In this document: in pieces, positions 1 through 5,163 of the stretch
How positions within the stretch are numbered: the first letter of the stretch is position 1
Layout: the number at the start of each line of letters is the position of its first letter
Assembly (NCBI GenBank): GCA_021779875.1
Contig: JAJXZV010000340.1
Location: 1 to 5,163, forward strand
Origin: Pseudomonadota bacterium
GTDB lineage: Bacteria; Pseudomonadota; Gammaproteobacteria; Steroidobacterales; Steroidobacteraceae
Length of the DNA stretch: 5,163 nt
Reading direction: 5' to 3'
Translations under genes and position numbers: made by a program
The notes under the pieces: generated by a model
Told to the model about the DNA's origin: nothing
The model's database searches: none
What the model saw: the letters and a program-made list of their open reading frames with translations, nothing else

Positions 1-1329
1 GAGTTCCGCGGTCTGTACCGGGAACTGATCGAGATCGACACCACCCGCTCCGCCGGAAGCTGCACCCGCGCGGCGCAGGCCATGCGCACGCGCCTGGCCG
101 CGGCCGGCATTCCGGCCGCGGACCTGCGGATCCTCGCGCCCGCCGACCGGCCGCAGGACGGCGCGCTGGTCGCGACCCTGCACGGCCGCGACGCTCATCT
201 GAAGCCCCTGTTGCTGCTCGCCCACATCGACGTGGTGGAGGCGAAGCGCGCGGACTGGCGGCGGGATCCGTTCAAGCTGGCGGAGGAGAACGGCTGGTTC
301 TACGCCCGCGGCGCCTCGGACGACAAGGCCATGGCGGCGGTGTTCACCGACAGCGTGATCCGCTACCGGCGCGAGCACTTCGAGCCGCTCCGGGACATCA
401 AGCTCGCGCTCACCTGCGGCGAGGAGACCCCGAACGTCTTCAACTCCGTGGACTGGCTGCTGCACACCCAGCCGAAGGTGTTGGACGCGGCCTTCGCGCT
501 CAACGAGGGGGCGGGCGGGGAGCTCGATGCGGCGGGCAAGCCGGTGGCGCTGCAGATCCAGGCCGGCGAAAAGGTCTACCAGGACTTCCAGCTGGACGCG
601 TCGGACCCCGGCGGCCACAGTTCACGGCCGACCAAGAGCAATCCCATCGTGCGCATGAGCGAGGCGCTCGCGCGCCTGGGGCACCACGACTTCAAGGTCG
701 CCCTGAACGACGCCACGCGGGGCTACTTCGAGGCGCAGCTCGGGCTGGTCGAACCGGTCGTGGCCGCGGACATGCGCGCCGTGCTGGCCGACCCCGGCGA
801 CGAGGCGGCGGTCGAGCGGCTGTGGGCGATCAATCCGGGCTGGAACGGCATGCTGCGCACCACCTGCGTGGTCACGCAGATCAGCGGCGGTCACGCGCCG
901 AACGCGCTGCCGCAGCACGTGCGCGCCAACGTCAATTGCCGCATCCTGCCCGGGGTGCCGATCGCCGACGTCGAGCGCGAGATCGTCGCCGTGCTCGCGG
1001 ATCCTTCGATCACTGTGGCGCCCACCGGGGATGCGGGCATCGCCTCGTCGCCGCCGCCGCTAACCGCGCGCATTCTGGGTCCGGTGCGCGAGGTCGCCGA
1101 GACCCTCTGGCCCGGCGTCGCGATCGTGCCGACCATGGCGACCGGCGCCACCGACGGCCGGTACCTGAATGCCGCGGGCATTCCGACCTACGGCCTGTCC
1201 GGCATGTTCCACGACGCCGAAGGCAGCCACGCGCACGGTCTCGACGAGCGCATCCGGGTGAAGTCGCTGCTCGAGGGCCGCCGGTTCCTGTACGAGGTGG
1301 TCAAGCGGTACGCGAACCAGGGCGATTGA
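1..1329 (+). CDS. M20/M25/M40-family zinc metallo-hydrolase (peptidase/amidohydrolase), 5'-truncated
   Basis: Frame 1 is open from base 1 to the TGA at 1327-1329, giving 442 visible residues. The ATG at 82 is internal, because the residues before it already read as the family's first helix (LYRELIEIDTT). The true start, and perhaps a signal peptide, lie upstream. The M20 two-metal site is complete (visible numbering): H75 and D77 in AHIDVV, bridging D107 in GASDDK, catalytic E141 and metal ligand E142 in CGEETPN, E169 in NEGAGG, and a C-terminal H412 in HGLDERI. A dimerisation (lid) domain spans roughly 190-300 and carries the conserved GGHSSRP (H206). M20 enzymes hydrolyse peptide or N-acyl amide bonds with two zinc ions. 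The substrate cannot be read from the sequence: carboxypeptidase, dipeptidase and aminoacylase all remain possible. The gene ends one base before modA, so the two probably share a transcript. Family certain; specific function unknown. Confidence 0.93.
   Translation, partial: EFRGLYRELIEIDTTRSAGSCTRAAQAMRTRLAAAGIPAADLRILAPADRPQDGALVATLHGRDAHLKPLLLLAHIDVVEAKRADWRRDPFKLAEENGWFYARGASDDKAMAAVFTDSVIRYRREHFEPLRDIKLALTCGEETPNVFNSVDWLLHTQPKVLDAAFALNEGAGGELDAAGKPVALQIQAGEKVYQDFQLDASDPGGHSSRPTKSNPIVRMSEALARLGHHDFKVALNDATRGYFEAQLGLVEPVVAADMRAVLADPGDEAAVERLWAINPGWNGMLRTTCVVTQISGGHAPNALPQHVRANVNCRILPGVPIADVEREIVAVLADPSITVAPTGDAGIASSPPPLTARILGPVREVAETLWPGVAIVPTMATGATDGRYLNAAGIPTYGLSGMFHDAEGSHAHGLDERIRVKSLLEGRRFLYEVVKRYANQGD
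1319..1322 (+). promoter_or_regulatory. Ribosome-binding site of modA (AGGG) inside the hydrolase gene
   Basis: AGGG lies 8 bases before the GTG at 1331, inside the last codons of the upstream hydrolase. It supports GTG 1331 as the modA start, which also gives a complete signal peptide. With the hydrolase stop only one base before this GTG, translation of the two genes is probably coupled. Confidence 0.55.
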
Positions 1330-1330
1330 C

Positions 1331-2098
1331 GTGCGCCTTGCCGCCCTCGCGCCGCTGCTCGCCCTCGTCCTGTCTCCGGCCGGCGGCGCCTGCGCGGCCG
1401 ATCGCCCGGCCATCACCGTGTTCGCCGCGGCATCGCTGACGGATGCGCTGCAGGAGGTGTCGGGCGACTTCACGGCCGCCGAATCGATTCCGGTCAGGCT
1501 CTCGTTCGCCGCGAGTTCGGCGCTCGCGCGCCAGATCGAGTCCGGCGCGCCGGCGGACGTGTTCTTCTCCGCCGACCTCGAATGGATGGACGAACTCGAG
1601 GCGCGCGGCCTCATCCGTGCGGATTCGCGCCGCGACGCGCTCGGCAACCGCTTGGTGCTGGTGGCGCCCGCGGACAGCGGGATCGAGCTGCGGATCGCGC
1701 CCGGCTTCGCGCTGGCCGCGGCCCTCGGCACGGGCCGGCTCGCCACCGGCGATCCGGACGCGGTGCCGGTCGGCCGCTATGCGCGGGCGGCGCTCGAGCA
1801 CCTGGGCGCATGGCCGGGGGTCGCGAACCGCCTCGTGCGCGCGGACAACGTGCGCGCGGCGCTCACCCTGGTCGATCGCGGCGAGGCGCCGCTCGGGATC
1901 GTGTACGCAACCGATGCGCGCATCGACCCCAGGGTGCGCGTGGTCGACGTGTTCCCCGCCGACAGCCACCCGCCCATCCGCTATCCGATCGCGCTCACGA
2001 CCGCGGCGCGTCCGGACGCCGCGCGGTTCATGGCCTTCCTGGCCTCACCCGCCGCCGACGCCGCCTTCAAGCGTCACGGATTCGTGCCGCTGCACTAG
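1331..2098 (+). CDS. modA: Molybdate ABC transporter periplasmic substrate-binding protein ModA
   Basis: 255 residues, starting with GTG. ModA captures molybdate (and tungstate) in the periplasm and hands it to the ModBC importer; the metal ends up in molybdopterin enzymes such as nitrate reductase. Residues 1-23 form a signal peptide, with a hydrophobic core at 4-14 and an ACA signal peptidase I site near 20-22. The mature protein matches E. coli ModA motif by motif: FAAASL (S35, equivalent to S12), FAASSALARQIESGAPADV (S62, equivalent to S39), GDPDAVPVGRYA (V147 at the A125 position), V174 in ADNVRAAL (V152) and Y192 in LGIVYATDA (Y170). The oxyanion pocket is therefore intact, and length is normal. 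The gene follows an M20 hydrolase by one base. It is not followed by modB or modC; the next gene is convergent and unrelated. The permease and ATPase must be elsewhere or upstream of the window. The annotation is secure. Confidence 0.96.
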   Translation: MRLAALAPLLALVLSPAGGACAADRPAITVFAAASLTDALQEVSGDFTAAESIPVRLSFAASSALARQIESGAPADVFFSADLEWMDELEARGLIRADSRRDALGNRLVLVAPADSGIELRIAPGFALAAALGTGRLATGDPDAVPVGRYARAALEHLGAWPGVANRLVRADNVRAALTLVDRGEAPLGIVYATDARIDPRVRVVDVFPADSHPPIRYPIALTTAARPDAARFMAFLASPAADAAFKRHGFVPLH

Positions 2099-2099
2099 C

Positions 2100-3161
2100 T
2101 CACTCCTTGGGACACATGCCCAGCCGGCGCACGACCTCGCGCAGATCCTTGCGCATGGCGGTCAGACCGGCCAGGCTCGCGAGGGTCTTGAGCGCCTCCT
2201 TCAACGGCTGCAGCGGATAGCCGCCATAGGCGCCCGGCTCGGTGATGTCCTTGGTCACCGTGGACCGTCCGGCCAGGATGACGTCGTCCGTGACCGTGAG
2301 GTGCGCCGACACGACGGTGTTGCCGCCGGTCATGAAGCGCCGGCCGATGGTCGTCGAACCGGCCATCATGAAGCCTGCCGTATACATGCCGTCCTCGCCG
2401 AGATCGCAGTTGTGGGCGATGTGGCACAGGTTGTCCAGCTTGGCTCCGGAGCGGACGCGGGTCGAGGAGATGGTCGCCCGGTCGATGGCGCAGTTGCTGC
2501 CGATCTCGACGCGATCGCCGATCACGACGTTTCCGAGCTGCGGTATCTTGTGGGCCTTGCCCTGGCCGTCGACCGCGTAGCCGAAGCCGTCGCTGCCGAT
2601 GCTCGAATGCGGATGAATCTCGCAATCGGCGCCGATCTCGCAGCGCGCGCCGACGAACACGTGCGGGTGCAGCAGCGTTCGCTCGCCGACGCGCGCGCCT
2701 TCCTCGACGACGGCATGGCTGCCGATCATGCAGCCGTCGCCGACGACCGCGCCCGCGCCGATCACGCAATACGGCCCGAGCACCACGTCCCTGCCGATCA
2801 CCGCGGCCTCGTGCACCAGCGCGGTCGGATGCCGTCCGCCCCACTGCGTGAAGCGTGCCGCCTTGCAGTCGAAATAACGGAACAAGGTGGCCATGGCCAT
2901 CGGCACGGCGCGCACCGCGAACACGCAGCCGGCCATGCCCTCGATCGGACTCGCCGAGTCGAGGACCTTCTCGTGCATGATGAGGATCGCGGCCCGCTGG
3001 CGCATCGCCTGCGCGAGCTGCTCGGGATCGCTCACGTACACGAGGCTCCGGGCGCAGGCGTCCTCGGGCTTGCGGCAGACGGTGGCCGTGGCCTCGAGAT
3101 CCCCCTGCAGGAAGCGAAACGCCGCCGAGTGTTCCGTCTGGATCGTAATGGCTTTCAGCAT
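2100..3161 (-). CDS. lpxD: UDP-3-O-acylglucosamine N-acyltransferase, LpxD type (possible second copy)
   Basis: 353 residues (E. coli LpxD has 341). LpxD transfers a 3-hydroxyacyl chain from acyl-ACP to the 2-amino group of UDP-3-O-acyl-glucosamine, the third step of lipid A synthesis, in the cytoplasm. Residues 1-105 form the uridine-binding N-terminal domain, with an aromatic Y42 where E. coli has F41/F43-type stacking residues. Residues 112-305 are hexapeptide repeats of a left-handed beta helix; 309-348 form the C-terminal helices. GSDGFGYA (189-196), [17 protein letters not shown] (205-221), the catalytic H250 in CHIAHN (E. coli H239) and H287 in VVSAH (E. coli H276) are conserved. The ATG at 3161 is chosen because it starts the domain correctly; the in-frame extension to 3344 looks non-coding. 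Its ribosome-binding site is weak. No skp, fabZ, lpxA or lpxB is adjacent, so it may be a paralogue (LpxD2-like) or acylate a different nucleotide sugar. Fold and catalytic class are sure; the exact substrate is less so. Confidence 0.88.
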   Translation of the reverse strand: MLKAITIQTEHSAAFRFLQGDLEATATVCRKPEDACARSLVYVSDPEQLAQAMRQRAAILIMHEKVLDSASPIEGMAGCVFAVRAVPMAMATLFRYFDCKAARFTQWGGRHPTALVHEAAVIGRDVVLGPYCVIGAGAVVGDGCMIGSHAVVEEGARVGERTLLHPHVFVGARCEIGADCEIHPHSSIGSDGFGYAVDGQGKAHKIPQLGNVVIGDRVEIGSNCAIDRATISSTRVRSGAKLDNLCHIAHNCDLGEDGMYTAGFMMAGSTTIGRRFMTGGNTVVSAHLTVTDDVILAGRSTVTKDITEPGAYGGYPLQPLKEALKTLASLAGLTAMRKDLREVVRRLGMCPKE

Positions 3162-3223
3162 GCTTTCGGCTCGCGGTGGCGTGCGCGCCCGATTCGGGTG
3201 CGAAGGCAGGCAGCCTACCGGTT

Positions 3224-3251
3224 CGCGACCGGCAAGCCCAGCGCGGTCGCG
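3224..3251. repeat. Inverted repeat, 8-base arms, upstream of lpxD-like gene
   Basis: CGCGACCG (3224-3231) and CGGTCGCG (3244-3251) are perfect reverse complements separated by 12 bases. A competing shorter dyad, CCGGT (3218-3222) with ACCGG (3228-3232), overlaps the left arm. On the minus strand these would lie 57-90 bases before the lpxD start, possibly in its leader. At this GC content such arms can arise by chance, so a role is uncertain. Confidence 0.3.
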
Positions 3252-3266
3252 CACCGAATGCGTGCA
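3250..3266. promoter_or_regulatory. Candidate NtrC enhancer site (GCAC-N7-GTGC)
   Basis: GCAC at 3251-3254 and GTGC at 3262-3265 are separated by exactly 7 bases, and an A follows at 3266. This is the core and spacing of the NtrC consensus TGCACCA-N3-TGGTGCA, although the inner CA/TG and the outer left T are not conserved. The dyad centre (3258) is about 150 bases before the start point predicted from the sigma-54 promoter at 3384-3399, a normal enhancer distance. The identification rests on this pairing; alone it would be a weak match. Confidence 0.45.
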
Positions 3267-3383
3267 ATGGAACGACGGCCGTGCCCCCGGACGAGGCCCG
3301 CCGTCCGCCGGCGGGCGCCCGACGAGCGCTCTAGCCGGCCTCAAGTACCTGAACCATAAGCTTCATTCGCGATGGGACCTCGA

Positions 3384-3399
3384 TGGCATCCGAGTTGCA
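3384..3399 (+). promoter_or_regulatory. Sigma-54 (-24/-12) promoter for the nitrate transporter
   Basis: The sequence TGGCATCCGAGTTGCA matches the RpoN consensus TGGCACG-N4-TTGCW at every base except C-to-T and G-to-C at the sixth and seventh positions. The invariant GG (3385-3386) and GC (3397-3398) dinucleotides are 10 bases apart, as required. Transcription should start near 3410, leaving a leader of about 74 bases before the ATG at 3484. Sigma-54 promoters need an enhancer-binding activator; for a nitrate uptake gene NtrC is the natural candidate, and a matching dyad lies upstream. Confidence 0.7.
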
Positions 3400-3421
3400 C
3401 GGTCGGGATCATCGCGGAGTC

Positions 3422-3458
3422 GTGCGGTGCCGCAGCAACGCGCCCGCCGGCACCGCGC
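3422..3458 (+). promoter_or_regulatory. Stem-loop in the predicted leader of the nitrate transporter
   Basis: GCGGTGCCG (3424-3432) and CGGCACCGC (3448-3456) are perfect 9-base complements. One G-U and one G-C pair extend the stem to 11 pairs (3422-3432 with 3448-3458), around a 15-base loop. It lies inside the predicted leader and ends 13 bases before the GGAG ribosome-binding site. No T run follows, so it is not an ordinary intrinsic terminator. It could affect RNA stability or translation, or bind a regulator. The structure is plain; its function is inference. Confidence 0.45.
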
Positions 3459-3471
3459 CCCGCCTGAACCC

Positions 3472-3475
3472 GGAG
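3472..3475 (+). promoter_or_regulatory. Ribosome-binding site of the nitrate transporter (GGAG)
   Basis: GGAG lies 8 bases before the ATG at 3484. It fixes this start over the many in-frame upstream codons, which run through the promoter region back to 2887. Confidence 0.75.
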
Positions 3476-3483
3476 CATCGTCA

Positions 3484-4866
3484 ATGGCCGACATCCTGGC
3501 ATCCCTGCGAAGTGGCAACTGGAAGGCCCTGCTCGCCTGCTTCTTGTATTTCGACACCGGCTTCACGACCTGGGTGATGTTCGGGCCGCTCGCGCCGTTC
3601 ATCGCCAAGCAGCTCGGCTTGTCGCCGACGCAGGCGGCCTTCCTGGTCGCCGTGCCGGTGCTGGCCGCCTCGATCGTGCGGGTCACGCTCGGGAACCTGT
3701 TCCAATCGGTGCACGGCCGCAAGCTCGCGCTCATGGGCATCGCGCTGTCGGCGCTGCCCTCGCTGCTGCTGATGCTGCCGATCGAGCCCACCTACACGCG
3801 ACTGCTCGTCCTCGGCGGCTTCCTCGGCGTGGGCGGCGCCAGCTTCGCCATCGCCCTGCCCATGGCCGGCAGCAGCTACCCGCCGAAGGTGCAAGGATTG
3901 GTGCTCGGCCTCGCGGCGGCCGGCAACATCGGCGCGGTCGTCGATGGCTTCCTGTTCCCGAGCCTCGCGCAGAGCTGGGGATGGCAGCGGGCGACCTTCG
4001 CCGCCCTGCCGCTGCTCGCGCTCACCGCGCTCGCCATCCTGCTTTGGGCCGAGGACCGCAGCGCCAAGTCGGGCAGCGGCGCGCGCGCCTTCGCCGGGTT
4101 CGCCGTGTCGCTCGCCGGGATCATCGGACTCGTGCAGCTGGTGGAGGCCGGCGCCTTCGGACGCGGACGGACCGGGCTGCTGCTGCTGCCGGTGCTCGGC
4201 GCGGCCTTGGCGCTCGCGGTGCTGCCGCGCAAGTACCTCGCGGTGCTCGGTGAACGCGACACCTGGGTCGTCATGCTGGTCTACAGCATCACCTTCGGCG
4301 GCTTCGTCGGCATGTCCTCGTACGTGAGCCTGCTGCTGACCACGCAATACGCGCTCACCAAGGTGACGGCCGGTTTGATGATGGCGGCCCTGTCGTTCAC
4401 CGGCGCGTTGGTGCGGCCCGTCGGCGGCTGGATCGCCGATCAGGTCTCGGGGGTGCGGGTGCTGCTCGTGCTGCTCGCCTGCATCTCGCTGTGCAACTTC
4501 ATCTTCGCCGCGCTGATGCCGCCGCTCGCGGGCGGATTGATGCTGCTCGCGGCGCTGTACCTCTGCTTCGGGCTCGGCAACGGCGCGACCTTCCAGCTGG
4601 TGCCGCACCGCTGGCGCGGCCGAACCGGCCTCATGACCGGCATCATCGGGGCCGCCGGCGGCATCGGCGGCTTCTATCTGCCCGTGGTCATGGGCATCGC
4701 GAAAGAGAGCACCGGCAGCTACCAGTACGGCTTCGCCACCTTCGGCGCCCTGGCCGCGCTCGCGTGCGTCGCCGTCGCCCTGCTGCATCAGCAATGGCTC
4801 GCCTGGGCGCTGCCAGGCGCGCTCGACCTGCAGAACGATCTGCGAGGCGCCGCGCCGGCCGAGTGA
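3484..4866 (+). CDS. narK: NarK/NasA-family (NNP) nitrate/nitrite transporter, major facilitator superfamily
   Basis: 460 residues, inner membrane. The family imports nitrate (proton symport) or exchanges nitrate for nitrite. Hallmarks are present: YFDTGFTTWVMFGPL in helix 1, substrate-binding R66 in helix 2 (E. coli NarK R89) and R311 in GALVRPVGGWIAD (E. coli R305), nitrate-signature segments AAAGNIG (144-150) and GAAGGIGGFYLP (389-400), the family block RDTWVVMLVYSITFGGFVG (258-276), and GLGNGATFQ (363-371). Helices fall roughly at 16-38, 50-72, 80-98, 104-126, 137-159, 170-189, 260-286, 294-318, 325-345, 348-370, 381-405 and 416-436. Two further hydrophobic segments (202-220 and 230-247) sit between helices 6 and 7, suggesting 14 helices. 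A sigma-54 promoter with an NtrC-like site upstream favours a nitrogen-assimilation role (nasA-like) over respiration. Family is secure; nitrate versus nitrite preference and direction are not. Confidence 0.93.
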   Translation: MADILASLRSGNWKALLACFLYFDTGFTTWVMFGPLAPFIAKQLGLSPTQAAFLVAVPVLAASIVRVTLGNLFQSVHGRKLALMGIALSALPSLLLMLPIEPTYTRLLVLGGFLGVGGASFAIALPMAGSSYPPKVQGLVLGLAAAGNIGAVVDGFLFPSLAQSWGWQRATFAALPLLALTALAILLWAEDRSAKSGSGARAFAGFAVSLAGIIGLVQLVEAGAFGRGRTGLLLLPVLGAALALAVLPRKYLAVLGERDTWVVMLVYSITFGGFVGMSSYVSLLLTTQYALTKVTAGLMMAALSFTGALVRPVGGWIADQVSGVRVLLVLLACISLCNFIFAALMPPLAGGLMLLAALYLCFGLGNGATFQLVPHRWRGRTGLMTGIIGAAGGIGGFYLPVVMGIAKESTGSYQYGFATFGALAALACVAVALLHQQWLAWALPGALDLQNDLRGAAPAE

Positions 4867-4867
4867 G

Positions 4868-4894
4868 GGCGGCCAGCCGCCGCCGTCCGGCGGC
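4868..4894. terminator. GC-rich hairpin(s) between convergent genes, possible bidirectional terminator
   Basis: GCCGCC (4879-4884), loop GTCC, and GGCGGC (4889-4894) form a perfect 6-base stem. An alternative stem, GGCGG (4868-4872) with CCGCC (4877-4881), overlaps it, so the two exclude each other. They fill the 28-base gap between the transporter and the convergent cnoX-like gene. Neither side has a clear T run, so termination here is plausible from position only. Confidence 0.35.
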
Positions 4895-5163
4895 TCAGCG
4901 ATTGAGTGCCGCCGACAGGCGGCGCCGATACGAGGCGACCAGCGGCGCATTCGCCGCGCTCAGATCGAACACCGAGAGCATCAGCCGCCGCGGGGCATCG
5001 TCGCCGAACCGGCGGTTGCGAACGATGATCTCGAGCAGCTGGTCGAGCGCCTCGGGGTAGGCGCGCTCGGCGACGTAGCGGCGCGCGAGATCGAGCCGGG
5101 CCGCGAGATCCGCGGGGTCCGCGCCGATGCGCCGCAGAAGTTCCTCGCCCGGGGCGACCCGGG
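4895..5163 (-). CDS. cnoX: CnoX/YbbN-type thioredoxin-fold co-chaperone, C-terminal fragment
   Basis: Only the last 88 residues are in the window: the reading frame enters at 5161 and ends at TGA 4897-4895; the start and the whole thioredoxin domain are beyond the right edge. The fragment is helical and ends as CnoX/YbbN proteins do: a TPR-like repeat (DLAARLDLARRYVAERAYPE, roughly 18-37), then LDQLLEIIVRNRRFGDD (39-55), then the terminal SVFDLSAANAPLVASYRRRL (63-82). In this family a thioredoxin-fold domain followed by a TPR domain binds unfolding clients under oxidative (hypochlorous) stress and passes them to DnaK/J or GroEL. It is convergent with the nitrate transporter and need not be related to it. 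The assignment rests on the C-terminal pattern alone, so another TPR protein is possible but less likely. Confidence 0.8.
   Translation of the reverse strand, partial: RVAPGEELLRRIGADPADLAARLDLARRYVAERAYPEALDQLLEIIVRNRRFGDDAPRRLMLSVFDLSAANAPLVASYRRRLSAALNR

Larger units (their letters stand above)
3162..3483. other. Divergent intergenic regulatory region between lpxD-like gene and nitrate transporter
   Basis: These 322 bases hold no convincing gene. The frames that stay open through it (minus strand to 3344, plus strand from 2887) read as low-complexity R/P/G/A translation without domain features. On the transporter side it contains an NtrC-like dyad, a slightly AT-richer patch around 3341-3370 that could bend, a sigma-54 promoter, a leader hairpin and a ribosome-binding site. 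On the lpxD side it has overlapping GC-rich inverted repeats, but I see no convincing sigma-70 promoter. Confidence 0.8.

Noticed and set aside
82..84. ATG at 82 as start of the M20 hydrolase
   Set aside because: The frame is open to base 1 and the preceding residues already fit the family's first helix, so the gene is cut by the window edge.
1382..1402. Lipoprotein signal (cysteine at residue 21) in ModA
   Set aside because: The residues before the cysteine (GGA, no Leu at -3) do not fit a lipobox; an ACA signal peptidase I site fits better.
2095..3267. 390-residue minus-strand open frame overlapping the lpxD-like gene
   Set aside because: An alternate-frame shadow of the lpxD-like gene, with arginine-rich low-complexity translation.
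3305..3314. Perfect 10-base palindrome CCGCCGGCGG
   Set aside because: Pure G/C palindromes of this size are common at this composition, and nothing around it suggests a role.
3162..3344. 61-residue N-terminal extension of the lpxD-like protein from an ATG at 3344
   Set aside because: The extension is P/R/G-rich with no family match, and the ATG at 3161 begins the LpxD domain at its usual place.
3346..3352. NarL heptamer-like TACCTGA
   Set aside because: It fails the TACYYMT consensus at the last two positions and has no partner heptamer nearby.
1443..3359. 638-residue plus-strand open frame through modA and the lpxD-like gene
   Set aside because: It overlaps two clear genes in other frames, and its translation is arginine/serine-rich shadow sequence.
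3395..3423. Sigma-70 promoter using TTGCAC (3395-3400) as -35
   Set aside because: Only 3 of 6 bases match TTGACA and there is no acceptable -10 at 16-18 bases; the same bases are explained better as a sigma-54 -12 element.
2887..3483. N-terminal extension of the transporter upstream of 3484
   Set aside because: It would be antisense to the lpxD-like gene and run through the sigma-54 promoter; the GGAG-ATG at 3472-3486 gives the normal family N-terminus.
3481..4950. 489-residue open frame on the minus strand antisense to the transporter
   Set aside because: Its translation is low-complexity and rich in R, E, Q, H and G, as expected for the complement of a GC-rich membrane protein gene; it has no domain features.

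Overview
The window is a stretch of chromosome from a very GC-rich (about 70%, judged by eye) Gram-negative bacterium. An LpxD-type lipid A acyltransferase and two envelope or periplasmic proteins point to Pseudomonadota, most likely a GC-rich beta- or gammaproteobacterium; the sequence alone does not fix the genus. There is no tRNA, rRNA, CRISPR array, insertion sequence or phage gene. Five protein genes fill almost all of it, and the two outer ones run off the window.

Layout: (1) 1-1329, plus: an M20-family zinc hydrolase lacking its N-terminus. (2) 1331-2098, plus: ModA, the periplasmic molybdate-binding protein, starting with GTG one base after the hydrolase stop, so the two are probably co-transcribed and translationally coupled. 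(3) 2100-3161, minus: an LpxD-type N-acyltransferase, convergent with modA across a 1-base gap. (4) 3162-3483: a 322-base divergent regulatory region. (5) 3484-4866, plus: a NarK/NasA nitrate/nitrite transporter. (6) 4895-5163, minus: the C-terminal TPR-like end of a CnoX/YbbN thioredoxin-fold co-chaperone, convergent with the transporter across a 28-base gap that can form a GC-rich hairpin.

The most informative non-coding part is the region before the nitrate transporter. It holds a very good sigma-54 (-24/-12) promoter (TGGCA-N6-TTGCA, 3384-3399), an NtrC-type dyad (GCAC-N7-GTGC, 3251-3265) about 150 bases upstream of the predicted transcription start, a small AT-richer patch between them, and a long hairpin (3422-3458) in the predicted leader just before a GGAG ribosome-binding site. 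Together these suggest a nitrate uptake gene under nitrogen-limitation control, so assimilation rather than respiration. ModA fits the same theme, since nitrate reductases need molybdenum, but no modB/modC or nitrate reductase gene lies in the window.

Other unusual points are two apparent extra membrane helices in the middle of the transporter (14 rather than 12 predicted), an lpxD-like gene outside the usual bamA-skp-lpxD-fabZ-lpxA-lpxB cluster, and a modA not followed by its permease and ATPase. No wholly new system is evident; the novelty is in regulation, architecture and gene arrangement.
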